Counted from the first letter of the stretch, positions 25,161 to 36,282 are shown. The stretch is DNA of 64,000 nt from Amoebidium appalachense (GCA_963693365.1 CAVNZM010000008.1:1116001-1180000); one strand, 5' to 3'. Notes: a model not told the origin generated them from the letters alone. Numbers and translations are program-made.

Positions 25161-25629
25161 CTATTCCTTTCTGCTCACTCGCCCCCCCTTCCCCCCTCCC
25201 CCCCCCGTCTCTCACTATCCCCCCCTCCCCCTCCTTCTCTTCTTCAAACAAAATATAAGCAGCACGAGAGAGAGCATCACAGTCGACCATTGTTTCACCC
25301 TTGGCATAAAACAATTTATAGGAGAACTCACCGAGAGCCGCGGCCCACTTCTGCATCCTCTCGTTGACCAGACGAGTGGTGCCGGCCATGGCTAGGCAGG
25401 GCTTGTGGTCGGTGTAGACCTCAAACGTCCTGCCTGCGAGTATATACCTCCATGCCTGTGAGACTGCCCAAAAGATAGCATGGGACTCTCTCTCCGGATT
25501 GCTATATCTACGTTCACTTTTACTAAATGAACGACTAGCATAAGCAATCACTCTATCCTGCCCCTCCTGCACTTGATATAACACGGCCCCCTCAGCAACC
25601 TTACTTGCATCGCACCGAACTTTAAACAT
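25069..25629 (-). CDS. Gypsy RNase H segment of pol
   Basis: Degrades RNA in the RNA-DNA hybrid. It begins near VRCDAS, continues through YSNPERE (conserved Glu) and YTDHKPC, and ends in a VDCDALSR segment typical of the RNase H to integrase linker. It is separated from the reverse transcriptase frame by a one-base shift at the C8 run at 25630-25637, in the middle of what should be a continuous domain. The natural reading is an indel in the homopolymer and not a true gene boundary. Confidence 0.9.
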   Translation of the reverse strand: MFKVRCDASKVAEGAVLYQVQEGQDRVIAYASRSFSKSERRYSNPERESHAIFWAVSQAWRYILAGRTFEVYTDHKPCLAMAGTTRLVNERMQKWAAALGEFSYKLFYAKGETMVDCDALSRAAYILFEEEKEGEGGIVRDGGGRGEGGASEQKGIDAVSVDVSSWVPGLLAYKCRRGGGEVFVGV

Positions 25630-26921
25630 CCCCCCCCGGCCGAAAAATCAGGATGAACAAGCATACTCGAAGACTGCAAAGCTAACTTAAGCTTTTCGAA
25701 AGCAGAAACAGCATCAACATTCCAATCTATTCTATTCTTCTTCTCCCCCCCCGTCTGACTAGTTAACGGCAAAGCAAGCATACTATAGTCCTTAATATAA
25801 CGACGAAGATAATTAGTTAAACCTAAAAATTGCCTTAGTTGAGTGACAGTCTGAGGACGGGGCCACTCAACTATGGCCCGGATTTTCTCCGGATCAGGGG
25901 AAAGACCATTACTAGACACAATATGACCTAAAAACTTAACCTCCGGCACACCAATCACAGTCTTGCTACCGCTAATACGAAGACCAGACTCACCCAAAGC
26001 TAAAAATACTTTTTCACAATTATTAACTAACTCCTCAAATGACCTACCTTTAATTAAAACATCATCCAAATAAGGGTGGCATACATCCAAATGAGGGTGG
26101 AGAATTTTATACATTACCCGGCACAACATAGCTGGAGAGGAGAGCAAACCCATCGGCACCACCTTGTACTGGAACAGCTGGTCACCCAGTGCAAAGGCAG
26201 TCTTCTCCTTGCTGCTCTCCTCCAACCTTATCTGCCAAAAAGCTGCTTTTAAATCAAGTTTAGCAAAGTGAGTATAGCCGTGCAGCTGTGAAAGCTGCTC
26301 GTCTATGTTAGGGAGAGGCCATTGGTCTGCCTTAGTGATCCGATTCAGAGCCCTGTAATCGTTCACTAGGCGCCAAGACCCGTCGGGCTTCTTAACCAAT
26401 AGCACCGGACTTCTCCACGGACTCGAACTATGCTCCACATGACCCTTTTTTAACATATCACTCACTATTATTAGCGCATCCGACAATTTATACTGCTCCA
26501 TTCTATAGCTAGGCATCACTACCGGCCTATTATCACCTGTGTCGATCTGCATTTCAAACCCTTTAACGAAGCCTACTTCGTTATCATCGGCCAGAAATGC
26601 AAACCGAGTCCTATCAAATAACTTAGCTAGCAATTTTTTCTGTTCTACCGTCCAATCCCCCTCCTTCATACCAAACGGCAATACTAACTCCGGGTTACCC
26701 CCATCACAAGTGGATGCATCCTTATTCACCGGAGTGCCACTTAACATTTCACCTCCTGTATTACATCGGTGCTGCTCGGGGTGAGGTTGAGGTACCTCCG
26801 GATATAGGCGGTCACCCTTAGCACCCCCCCCTCCCCCCGGCACACCAATGCCCCCGGGCAATTCCTGATGAGTTAGTGCATGTATGTGGGGGGCCAGGTC
26901 TGTGGCCACCCTGCCCCCCAC
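25548..26921 (-). CDS. Gypsy reverse transcriptase segment of pol
   Basis: Copies the element's RNA into DNA. Motifs in order: SPWRSPVLLVKKPDGSWR and DYRALN (~168-193), LDLKAAFWQI (first catalytic Asp, ~222-231), VPMGLLSSPA (~255-264), YLDD (284-287) and VKFLGHIVS, then the thumb and connection region with LRQFLGLTNYLRRYI. All expected catalytic residues are present. After about 25630 this frame runs into unrelated sequence because of the shift described for RNase H. N-terminal to the domain is a low-complexity Pro/Gly linker, and the frame change from the protease lies near the poly-C runs at about 26824-26839. Confidence 0.94.
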   Translation of the reverse strand: MGGRVATDLAPHIHALTHQELPGGIGVPGGGGGAKGDRLYPEVPQPHPEQHRCNTGGEMLSGTPVNKDASTCDGGNPELVLPFGMKEGDWTVEQKKLLAKLFDRTRFAFLADDNEVGFVKGFEMQIDTGDNRPVVMPSYRMEQYKLSDALIIVSDMLKKGHVEHSSSPWRSPVLLVKKPDGSWRLVNDYRALNRITKADQWPLPNIDEQLSQLHGYTHFAKLDLKAAFWQIRLEESSKEKTAFALGDQLFQYKVVPMGLLSSPAMLCRVMYKILHPHLDVCHPYLDDVLIKGRSFEELVNNCEKVFLALGESGLRISGSKTVIGVPEVKFLGHIVSSNGLSPDPEKIRAIVEWPRPQTVTQLRQFLGLTNYLRRYIKDYSMLALPLTSQTGGEKKNRIDWNVDAVSAFEKLKLALQSSSMLVHPDFSAGGGCLKFGAMQVRLLRGPCYIKCRRGRIE

Positions 26922-26950
26922 GGTGTTGGTTAACCCGTCAGATCCACGGG

Positions 26951-28375
26951 TTAGACCAACACCCTCCCCCTTGCCTGCACATTCTCACACCCGGGGTGAC
27001 CCTCCTTCCTCTTGGGGGTCGGGGGAGTGGGACCGGTGCTGTCCCGGTCCCCCCCCCCATCGTGTCGGGTGACATTTTGGTGGCTAACGTTAAATAAAGT
27101 TGTTCCCCCTCCTCCTGAGTCACCCTTCGAGCCGGCATCCTCCTTTTGGGTAATAAGAGAGACCTCTATACTACCAATCTCATTAGTGAAACTACCGACG
27201 GAAACACCTGACCTAATCACTATAGGCTCGATGCCCGGATTCACTAATTCTATTTCTATTGTCTTATCCGGCCATACCCTACTAAGGGTCCATTGGGCCA
27301 CCTCCTGAAATGGGGTTTTCGGAGTAAAAACCCCTAAATCCCCTATCCTAACATGATTGCCGGCCCGGACACGTACCGTTTGGCACTGATAAGGCTCGAT
27401 TACTACTTCAGCTACCGTTCTAGCACCAGACTGATAACCGTCGAGCCCATCATGGGTTTTAATTTTAACGCCGGACTGCAATTCTAAAACATTCGTACGT
27501 TCAAACAAAGCATTCACATGTCTACGGAAAAATGGGGCTCCCAACAAAACACTTTGAGCTAAATCCTTAACCACATAACAAGCAATATGCATAGCCTGGC
27601 CACCTATCTCACACGGCAACACACAAACACCTTCCACAGACATACTACTATTATTAGCACTACCTAAGGCTGTGCTAGAAGCATCTAATATAGGAATTTC
27701 CCCCCCGGCCTGATTAAAACGACGAATAAACGAAGCATGCACACAATTAACCTGAGCCCCTCCATCGAGCAAAGCAACAGCCTTCAACTTACCATCAGCT
27801 AACCATACGTCTATATAATGCCGGCTAAAACCAACTAAATCCTCCTCCAATTCAAGCAACACATCATCACTCACTCCCAATCCCTGCCCACGAAGACTCA
27901 CACCCTCGATACCTACGTGCAACATACCTACCTGTGGTGCCTGCACGGGTGGGGTGGGGTGTGTATGTGATGTGGGTGGTGGTGGAGTGTGTGTGTGTGA
28001 TGTGTGGGTGGGTGGTGTGTGTGTGTGTGGTGTATGTGTGGGTGTGTGTGTGGGTGTAGGTGTGTCTGCAACCGTCGTATGTTGTTGTGGTGGTGTGTTT
28101 CTATGTGTCTGTGCCTTCCCCCCCCTTCCCCCTTTACTCGTGTGTGTCCCCCCCCCTCCCGGAAACAATGGCACAGAAACCCCCTCCGGTGTGGTTAGAA
28201 CAAACACCGGGTTGGGACAAGAAACACTGAGACCATCCACTTGTGGCTGGGGAACCTCCCCCAACCACAAAACATTCACACCATTCATACCTTTGGTAGA
28301 GTCACCCCACAAACATTCATGCCATACCACCTCGACGCTGTCTTGAGGACCCACGACGATGCCCGGCTCCCACAC
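26951..28375 (-). CDS. Gypsy aspartic protease region
   Basis: The N-terminal half is a low-complexity Pro/His/Thr linker (about residues 75-145). After it comes a retropepsin-like fold with LLDGGAQVN (Asp at ~204), where most Gypsy proteases have D-[ST]-G-A. The Gly in second place is unusual but occurs in some families. A later ILDASS...LG and VLLGAPFF segment fits the second half of the fold (ILG-type motif). The protease would process the polyprotein. It is out of frame with both gag and reverse transcriptase, either through programmed frameshifting or through homopolymer indels. Confidence 0.8.
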   Translation of the reverse strand: MWEPGIVVGPQDSVEVVWHECLWGDSTKGMNGVNVLWLGEVPQPQVDGLSVSCPNPVFVLTTPEGVSVPLFPGGGGTHTSKGGRGGKAQTHRNTPPQQHTTVADTPTPTHTPTHTPHTHTPPTHTSHTHTPPPPTSHTHPTPPVQAPQVGMLHVGIEGVSLRGQGLGVSDDVLLELEEDLVGFSRHYIDVWLADGKLKAVALLDGGAQVNCVHASFIRRFNQAGGEIPILDASSTALGSANNSSMSVEGVCVLPCEIGGQAMHIACYVVKDLAQSVLLGAPFFRRHVNALFERTNVLELQSGVKIKTHDGLDGYQSGARTVAEVVIEPYQCQTVRVRAGNHVRIGDLGVFTPKTPFQEVAQWTLSRVWPDKTIEIELVNPGIEPIVIRSGVSVGSFTNEIGSIEVSLITQKEDAGSKGDSGGGGTTLFNVSHQNVTRHDGGGDRDSTGPTPPTPKRKEGHPGCENVQARGRVLV

Positions 28376-28509
28376 GTATCGGGGCGGTGAGGGGGCAAAG
28401 GGAAGCTTAACCTGGGGTGGGGGAGGGTGAAGGTTCTCTGCAACCTGGGGGGGACCGATACTGTCCCCCCCCCTCCCTCAGTGACCCCAGCTTCCCCCTC
28501 CCCCGGAAC

Positions 28510-29844
28510 TCAATAGCTCTTGTAACTACGGCAATATGCAGCAGAGTGCCCTTGCCGGCCACAAAAGTAACATGCACCAAAGAAGGGGCCAGGGGGGACT
28601 TCAAAACCTTGGCGCAAAGCATAACCGGGAGCCCGGTCATGCTGGGGGGGCCCACCGTGTGCACCACGGCCCCCCCTTCCCCCCTGCCCCCCTCGGCCTC
28701 TCTCACCACCATTTCCACCCCTCCCTCTACCCTGCCCACCACCACGAGCAAGATAAGGGGCAAACCTCTCGGTGAACTGCTGCTGTTGTCCTCCACGTCC
28801 ACCTCGGCCACGACCGCCGTGTCCACCCCGGTCGCCGCCACGGCCACCTCGGAAGCCGAAGCCCCCTCGGCCAGAAAAGACGGCCTGGGAGAGCTCGGCA
28901 ACCTGCTTGACCAACATGGTGAGTGCATCTGGCTGTTCACCCTCTTTTTTCTCTTTTTCCCCCTTCTGTCCACTCTCCTTCTTTTTCTTGTCTACTTCCA
29001 TCACCTCCTTTTTATCCCTCTTATTGAACTTCACCTCGTGCATGGCAAGCAAGTGACGTTTAACATGCAACACCACCTCATCTACATCATCATGCTCCCC
29101 AAACATGCGTGCAGTGTCTGTGTTTACAGAGAGAGCCTTACGAGCAAACTCGAATTTTTCCCTATCACTCACGTCACCAGCTAACTCACAAAGGTCCTCA
29201 AAGACCCGATATTCCCTCTCAAAGAATGCACGAGCTTCTACGGGGGACATATCTAGTGTGGGAAAGGTATACTTCCATTCTCTGAGCTGGGCCCGGAAGG
29301 TACGGCGCCGGTCGGCCGTCAGGTATCGGCCGACGAGCCGGGCCGTATACTCGAGCTCGTTTTCCGGCCGTGTGAAGGCCTCGAGCTCCCCGTCCACGTC
29401 GTCGGTGCTGTTCTCGTCCTCGTCGTCGGGGATGAACCGTGCGGCCAGACGTTTCTGGCCGAGTGTCCGGGACACCATCTCGTCCCTCCCCTCGTCGTAC
29501 TGCTGCTCGTATATACGAGCCGTCACCTGGGGGGCCTGCTCGGCCCGGTACGGGTGCTCCTCCATCAGGGTGCATAAGTCGGCCATTGTTTTGTGGTCGA
29601 TGCACTGTTTGATCATTAAGCACGAGGCCGCCACAGTGGGGGCCTTCTTTGTGTCTAACACTAGTGTGGGTGTGTTAGCTAGGAGTGTCCTAAGCCACCT
29701 AGGGATTTCCGAGTCGTGTTTGAGTGTAAAACTGAAAGCTGTGGTCTGTCTAACGTCTAGTGTATGAACCTGTGGTACCTGTGTGTGCAGGGAGCTATCC
29801 TCCGCTGCCAATGCGTAGAACATGTCTACGTTAAACTTAGCCAT
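28510..29844 (-). CDS. Gypsy Gag (nucleocapsid) protein, 444 aa
   Basis: Structural protein that packages element RNA. The ATG at 29844 is the first in the element, about 160 bp inside the 5' LTR. A mostly helical, charged region is followed by a Lys-rich segment (~280-310), an Arg/Gly-rich (RGG-like) RNA-binding region (~340-420) and one CCHC zinc knuckle near the C-terminus (CYFCGRQGHSAAYC). This order is normal for Gypsy Gag. The stop falls directly after the knuckle, so protease and pol need a frameshift or separate expression. Confidence 0.9.
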   Translation of the reverse strand: MAKFNVDMFYALAAEDSSLHTQVPQVHTLDVRQTTAFSFTLKHDSEIPRWLRTLLANTPTLVLDTKKAPTVAASCLMIKQCIDHKTMADLCTLMEEHPYRAEQAPQVTARIYEQQYDEGRDEMVSRTLGQKRLAARFIPDDEDENSTDDVDGELEAFTRPENELEYTARLVGRYLTADRRRTFRAQLREWKYTFPTLDMSPVEARAFFEREYRVFEDLCELAGDVSDREKFEFARKALSVNTDTARMFGEHDDVDEVVLHVKRHLLAMHEVKFNKRDKKEVMEVDKKKKESGQKGEKEKKEGEQPDALTMLVKQVAELSQAVFSGRGGFGFRGGRGGDRGGHGGRGRGGRGGQQQQFTERFAPYLARGGGQGRGRGGNGGERGRGGQGGRGGRGAHGGPPQHDRAPGYALRQGFEVPPGPFFGACYFCGRQGHSAAYCRSYKSY

Positions 29845-29882
29845 TGTGTGGTGTGTGCCCTAACTCGTGTGGTTGTGTTTAT

Positions 29883-29887
<5 letters not shown>

Positions 29888-29917
<30 letters not shown>
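29888..29917. repeat. Poly-T tract in the Gypsy 5' leader
   Basis: About 30 T in a row upstream of gag (poly-A in the element's sense strand), in the untranslated leader. Confidence 0.9.
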
Positions 29918-29918
<1 letters not shown>

Positions 29919-30004
29919 TGTGTTTGAGGTGTAGCAACAGCCCAGAAGGAACTGTCACCGCGTTACCCTAGCGCGAAAAACCGCACTAAAAGAAAGGTGT
30001 AGCT

Positions 30005-30723
30005 TGTCGTATCCTAATGTATGTGTACTAGAGACGCGGCACTCTACTAAGTGTACACACACGAAAAGGAACGAACGTGTACAGAAAAACGGTAAAGTTT
30101 ATTAAGACCAGGCTCCGACGGGCAAACTTAGATCCGTACGGATTGAGTCTAAGTTACGACTGAGGCCATCAAGGCCGTGCCCTACAAGATCATCATCACC
30201 TGGCCCCCTACGATGCCACATTCCATTAACATTCCGATCTACTTTTATCGTGCGCCTGCACGAGCTAAGTCGATCTACTCAACTAATATATTTATCCAAG
30301 TCTCACCCCTCACCCTCCCCCTAGTGGCACCGCAGAGTCTAAATCTACATTTCATACTATCCTCCCCCCCCCCTCCCTCCCCCCCTTTCCTCTACATCTA
30401 AATATATAAATACGTTTGGCAACATATACTATCAAACCTTGCCAATCCTTACAAAAGGGCTTCTGCCCGAACAATGACATTCCTAAGTCCTCCTACGATC
30501 TATCCTACACACTAATTAGAATTCTATTGGACGGCTGTCCCGGCTGACGTGGTCCAATGCCCTGCGCCGGCAGAGGCAAGATGCACGCAGCTGTACAGCT
30601 ATCTTGAGGCCCCGGACTTGATCTTGATGATCTGTGGACCCGGGCCACCCCCCCCCCCCCCCCCCCCCCCCGATCTCGATCGTAGACTTAGGCTAATCTG
30701 CTGAGACGGATTAGTATATGTCA
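30005..30723 (-). repeat. Gypsy 5' LTR (right in window)
   Basis: 719 bp, partner of 22362-23083. It drives transcription on the minus strand. Confidence 0.93.
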
Positions 30724-33068
30724 CAGTGTGATTGAAGATCATAGCCGATATACATGCCGAGTTTGACGGTGGGGGCCAGCTTGTTCCGTTTAGAGGCTGG
30801 CACGTGAGTGTAGGCAGGGCAACCGAACACTTTGAGCTCGGAGATGTCGGGCTTGACACCGTAGAAAACCTCGAATGGTGTACGACCATTGGCAGTCGTG
30901 GACGGGGTGACGTTGATGATGTAGGCGGCATGTTGGAGGGCCTCAGCCCACAGTTTGGGAGACAGAGACTGATCTTGGACTTGATGGAGGAGGCAACGGA
31001 CAATCTCTTGGAGGAACCGCATACGTCGTTCAACATAGCCGTTCAGTTGAGGGCAGTCCACCGGAGCATAGCTGGCCTTGATGCCCTGGGAGAGGCAAAA
31101 AGCACGGGTATCCTTGGAGGTGAACTCAGAGCCGGAGTCGAAGTGGTAAACACCAACTTTGGAGGGGGCATGGGTGGCAACGAGGTTGGTGTGAGCTGTG
31201 AGAATATCCAGGGTGGTGGTACGGTCGGCCATCGGGTAGATCTTGACGAGGCCAGAGGCACGGCAGACAGTGACGAGAGCAACCTTGGAACCTCCGTACG
31301 ATGTTGTGGTAGGCTCAAAAAAATCCCAATGCCATTCATGACCGGGGATGTTGGAGTGAGGACGGTCACCCCTGAACGGAGCCTTGGTGGTCTTACCCAT
31401 AATGCAGCCATGACAATCAGGAACATCACAGTCGAGGACAGAGGAGGGGAGACCAATAACAAGGTCGTGTTTCACCATGTCCTTGATGCTGGTCATAGCT
31501 CGGTGCCCCAGACGATGGTGCCAGATGGATGGGTTAACACTGGTAGTGGCAGCCAGAGCCACAGGACGAGTGGGTGGTTGAATGGTGTAGTCCTTGAAGT
31601 AATACAGACCGTTGTGTAGACGGAGGTTGACGAGATGACGGCCGGTGAGTCGGTCGAAGAGGAATGACGGAGTGGAGGCATCGTTCAAATCACCCTTGAT
31701 GTATTCGGCAGCAGCTTGGGATGTTGAAATGAGGAAGGCTTGGCCAGACGGGGTGTAGTAGGCTTCAATGGTTAGGGTGGTAGTGCCATGGTCGGTGGTG
31801 GTGTTGATGACGATATGGCCGGTGTGAGTGGCCAAGACGGGGGTGCCATTGAAGGCAGCAACGGGAGTCGGTGTCGGAAGGGGAGTGAGGTCATGGAAGA
31901 ACTCACGGTTGGGGCAAACAGTCATGTTGCACCCGGAATCCCAGGCAGGGTCGGAGGACACGGGGACGGAGCTAGCATTGTATGCCGAGAAAGCAAAGGA
32001 GACAGATTTCTCACTGCCTTGACGGGAACGGTTGTGTCTGGACATACGGCATTTCGGCTCAGGGCAATCGATGATCGTGTGATCAGGCTCGTGGCAGTAG
32101 GAGCATTCTTTCACGGACGGGGTGTTAGAACGAGCCGGGGAATCAGAACGACGGGAACCCGAGAAACGGGAACGACTGGGGGAACGAGACGTGGACCGGA
32201 AGGCAGGCCGGTGGGGGGAACGGGATCGGGTGTGCTGACGGGAGAGACGAGTTCGGAGGTCCGTGCCAGAGGTACGGTCAAGTCGGGTGCGTAAGTCACG
32301 GCGAGGAAGATCACGGGGGGGAGCACTGGCATTTAATGCCATGCTGGACTTGGAGGCACGGTGGGCACGGTTGTTCCGGAGTTGCATCTTGAGGTCTTGA
32401 CGTAACTCGATGCCCTTGACGTGGTTATGGAGGGACTCGAAGTCGGGGAATAGCTTATCACCGAAGTGATAGTCTTCGATAAGACGATTGAACTCAGGGG
32501 TGAGGTCGTCTCTGGTGGTGAGTTCATTGAAGAACTTCTCAGCTAGACGAGTGAAGTGAATGGACTCATCTTGGAGAGACTGGAGCTGGTTCACGATGGT
32601 CTGCAGACGGCTCAGGTAGGTGGTGAATGATTCACCGGGCTGAAGGGCACAGGCATCCCACTGACGGTGAAGGATGCGGATCTGATCGGGTTTGCCTTGG
32701 AGATAGTGTTGACGGAATTTCCACATGGCCCGTTCAGGGTCCATGCCAATACGGTACTGGGCAACGGTGGTGAGGACGGAAGGGTCGATGTTCTGTATCA
32801 TATGGAGCAGGAGGCAATTGCGGGCCTCTTTGAGTTCCGCGGTAGTGCCGTAGCCATAGAAGGGGGGTTCACCGTCAACCGCGACGGTGGTAGGGGGGAC
32901 GTAGTTGTCAGCAAGGACAACATCCACGAGTCGGACACCTTTAGTGCCGGTCATCATGCCGAGAAAAATGATTTCCCATTGAAAATAGGTAGTTTTGCTA
33001 TCGGGACCAGTCTTCCCTTCACCTTTCCACATGGTGATTTTGTTTACGCCAGTTTTGTTTGGATCCAT
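30724..33068 (-). CDS. Copia gag-protease-integrase (5' part of polyprotein)
   Basis: The likely start is the ATG at 33068 (MDPNKTG); the open frame upstream lies in the LTR and leader. Domains in order: a Gag region with a UBN2-like helical core, an Arg/Ser-rich stretch, a zinc knuckle (CSYCHEPDHTIIDC), protease with DSGC, the GAG-pre-integrase HHCC (HHRLGH ... CHGC), and the integrase core with its acidic residues in HWDFFEP, HFDSGSEF and NGYVERRMRFLQE. The Copia-specific FGCPAYTHV follows. The frame is intact up to 30729, where the Gypsy insertion breaks it; the remainder lies at 22361 and below. The polyprotein can therefore not be made as one piece from this copy. Confidence 0.93.
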
Positions 33069-33130
33069 GATTGAAAAACGAGCGCGAGTTCTAGATGTGT
33101 GTAGGGAGCGTACAAAAGGGCTGCATAACC

Positions 33131-34055
33131 TGTTAACTTCTATAAGTATTTGGGATGTAAGCAGAGACACAGTGGTGCAGTGTGAAAACACCACAGACAC
33201 ACACAACAACAAAACACGGAACGATCGGAGCAGTGTACACAACAGACATCAATGTTTAGACACGACTGTACTGAATTTATTCTGATCTTCGAATAAATAC
33301 CTGAAATTCCTCTAAGTCCAATCCATACATGATTTCCGACCAGTCGGAAATCAGATCCATCTCTAATAGAAACCAATCACTAAGAACCAATTGCTTTCAG
33401 AGAGATCCGGTACGCGGAGGCGTACACGATAGGACACAGACACTAGTTAGGATCAACTCGTGTCATCATCAAGGAAGTTCTAACCTATGACATACTGCAA
33501 AGACTCAGACATATCACACTTAACCTTGATGATTGGTTAAAGCCCGGCAACACATGAAAACTAAAGTGAATTAATGAAGTCTAAACACACATGCTATTCT
33601 AAGTGTAGCCTAAGTGTGTTACCGTCCAATGAACACGTATTAAGTAACACAAATCTACCTAACATATATTAGTAGAAAAGAAATACGATTATACACATGA
33701 AGACAAGGAGAGAAAGAAAAGAAAATAAGGAAGGAGAAAGAGGAAGGAAAAGAGAGCACAGATCAACAAACAAGATAGTAATAGCATAACTATAACCAGA
33801 GATATTTATGTACACACGAACATGTACACGTCTCTCCCTGAGTGGGTGGATCCGTGTACACACATATAAATATTCTAATCGATATTACAATACACGATTA
33901 AAGCCGATACAACACGATTACAAGTATACAAGCATATCGGAGATCGATGCTACACTTTACATAATAGGAGTGTGGCATTTACACTAAGCATATGAACTGA
34001 AACATAACACAAACTGAGAAGATCTTACCATATGTAAATACTACGTATTACAACA
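33131..34055 (-). repeat. Copia 5' LTR (right in window)
   Basis: 925 bp, same length as and apparently identical to 18942-19866 where compared. It is followed by target duplication TGTGC and then the rest of host exon 4. Confidence 0.93.
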
Positions 34056-34532
34056 TGTGCCGGAGAGGGAGAGGGAGGGGAAGGGGCGGAGGGTGGGGCG
34101 AGGGACAAGGGGTGGGGGAGCCTCCGAGGCAGGCTCCGGGTCTTTTCCCAAATACACACAGGTGAGCGGGTGTTATCTTTCTCTTCTGACACCAGTATGG
34201 GGACGGGGATGGAATGAGGATTCTGGTTACGTATTTGGAAAAGGGGGTGGGGGGGGGGGGGGGGGGGGAGATAAGGAACACAGTTGTTAAGAGAGGGTGT
34301 ATGTGAGCACAGCTCTATGCCAGCGGCACTTATAATAGATGCTGTCCCTACGTAGCAGCTGCCTGCCAGCCCTATACTGCTGCCATTCTGGGCACAAAGG
34401 GGTACTAACCCCCCCCCCCCCCCCCCCCCTGCAGGCCACCCCCAGTCACTGTGCCGAGCGCTGCACGGACACCAGCAACACATTCCCCACGGCCGGGTTG
34501 GTTCCCCCCCCCACCACCCCACCCCCTCCCCC

Positions 34533-34563
<31 letters not shown>

Positions 34564-34566
<3 letters not shown>

Positions 34567-34686
34567 ATGCTTACTTGTGGTGCACGCCCTTTTTTGCAGA
34601 ATCTGAAGTGTGTTGTCCGTCATGAATGTCTTGAATGTGTACTTCCTTCTCTATAACACATCCTTCCCCCCCCCCCCCCTCCCCCA

Positions 34687-34750
<64 letters not shown>

Positions 34751-34845
34751 ATGCACACTCGTGGTGCATGCTCTTTTTTGCAGAATCTGAAGCGTGTTGT
34801 CCGTCATGAATTATGTACTTCGTTCTCTATAAGATATCCTACCCC
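34564..34845 (+). repeat. Two copies of a ~90-bp intron module bounded by (CA)n and poly-C
   Basis: The modules (about 34564-34660 and 34749-34845) share TTTTTTGCAGAATCTGAAG and TGTTGTCCGTCATGAAT. Each is preceded by (CA)n ending in CACACAGGATGC and followed by poly-C. Weaker relatives appear near 34960-35030, 44890-44990, 50335-50455 and 53390-53510. The TTTTTTGCAG inside looks like a splice acceptor, but no convincing exon follows. Confidence 0.7.
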
Positions 34846-34887
34846 CCCACCCCCCCTCCACACACACACACACACACACACACACCC

Positions 34888-34951
<64 letters not shown>

Positions 34952-35890
34952 TCCTGTATGGTTTACACTCTGCTTTGGATTGTCCGTCTCGAATGTGTAT
35001 ATCATTTTTCGTATCACACTCCATATAAACAACCCCCCCCCCCCCCCCCCCCCGGCAACCCTCCCCGTAAGCCGAATCTTTCTCCCGCAAGTAAATCACC
35101 ACATTGTTACTGCACACGAGCAGTCTCTTTCTCTGACGATGATATACCCACACACCAACCAAAGGCCTTGTTTGGTGAATTCGCATGCTCACATGCACAC
35201 GTGTCACTACCCCACAGACGCTGTTGACTGGGTTGTTATTAATAATGATTCGGACGAATCGGCAGAGGAGAAATCAGAATCGGATGTCGAAATCGACCCT
35301 CCCCTCCCCCAACCATCGCTACCTGGCCCTCCGGTTAAAGGAAACAAACCGGGGGGTAAAGTAATCCAGCCCGCCCTTAAAGGAAACGTTCCCGTGCAGC
35401 TTCTACGATGCTCCCACGGCTGGCTCATCCACCAATGTGTGCTCTGCTTCATCCCGCCCCCGACCCACCCATCAGCCAGTCAAAAGCCCCGGTTTTAGCG
35501 CCAACACCAACCACCCCGCTCCTAACGGCCACCACAACGTCGAAAAAAAGTCTTTCCCGGTTGTCCGACCCATCCCACCATGGCCCCCACCGTCGAATGC
35601 TCAACACCGGCCACACCCGTTCAGCAATTCCAACCGGCACCCAGTCCACGAATCAAACGCGAGGAGCCAACAGCCAATCATACGTGGCCACTGTCCATTG
35701 ACCCGCTGTCAGCCCGACCAATCAAACGCGAGCAATCCGTGCCGCCCAACCAGGTCCACCACCCGTTTTCGGCCACCAACGACCCCCCCACCCCCCCACT
35801 CCTACCAGTCACCCCACAGCAGCCACTAGCAGACACCCACCCAGCACCCCCTGCCCCTCATTTGTCGGATGCTAGGGAGGATCGCCGTGA

Positions 35891-35929
<39 letters not shown>

Positions 35930-36282
35930 CACCGTATTTAAAAATCTCCATATGGGCTATAAACAAATTATGATGAGAACGTTTTCTCGAAACGAAGTTG
36001 TAACTGGTTGTACCTAGCTAGTTATATATGTACAGTACTGTGACAATGCAATCATATATGTAGTTAATTGTTGGGGTCTGGTACCGGTGCCGGCACGTGA
36101 ATATTGGCGGGCCCCCTTACAGCAAGTTTTCCGTGAAGTATGAATGCAAACACGGAAGTTTGCCGTTTTTGTGATGTCCACCCTGTAGGGGGCTATATTA
36201 CTGCTCGCCGGTGTAGTCACAATATTTTTGTGATGTATGACGGTATTCAGAGGACTCGGCATGCCGCCCTCGTGAATAAACA

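Larger units (their letters stand above)
22362..30723 (-). mobile_element. Ty3/Gypsy LTR retrotransposon (chromovirus type), 8.36 kb, nested in Copia
   Basis: LTRs at 22362-23083 (722 bp) and 30005-30723 (719 bp) appear to differ mainly in poly-C length. Ends are TG...CA, the target duplication is CAGTG, and a G-rich purine tract abuts the 3' LTR at 23084-23105. Minus-strand order is gag, protease, reverse transcriptase, RNase H, integrase, chromodomain, which is the Gypsy order. It lies in the same orientation as its host Copia element and must be the younger insertion. Confidence 0.95.
18942..34055 (-). mobile_element. Ty1/Copia LTR retrotransposon, split by a nested Gypsy element
   Basis: Identical-length LTRs of 925 bp (18942-19866 and 33131-34055) bound the element, which reads on the minus strand. 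LTR ends are TG...CA and the target duplication is TGTGC. A purine tract (AAGTGGGGA in minus sense) abuts the 3' LTR at 19867-19875. The coding order protease, integrase, reverse transcriptase, RNase H defines Copia. Without the nested insert the element would be about 6.7 kb. No difference between the LTRs was found in the stretches compared, so insertion was recent. The primer site just inside the 5' LTR begins GGTTATGCAGCC and does not look like the usual initiator-tRNA match. Confidence 0.95.
15162..35890 (+). pseudogene. Upstream paralogue of the Cys/His-module gene, disrupted and truncated
   Basis: Exons align one by one with the downstream paralogue: 15162-15290 (ATG in a strong GGCACCATGGC context, Pro-rich), 16825-16974, 17578-17739, then 18830-18941 continued at 34061-34161. 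A possible exon follows at 34435, and a Pro-rich exon from 35218. Exons 1 to 4 are all phase 0 and join in frame once the inserted DNA is set aside. Damage: a 15.1-kb nested retrotransposon sits inside exon 4 with a 5-bp duplication; the last exon carries a frameshift giving a TAG at 35496-35498; homology to the paralogue ends near 35890 in (CA)n, before the main Cys/His array. Only one C-x-H-G...C-x-x-C module remains (near 35410-35450). The proteins of exons 2 and 3 belong to no family I recognise. Confidence 0.75.
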
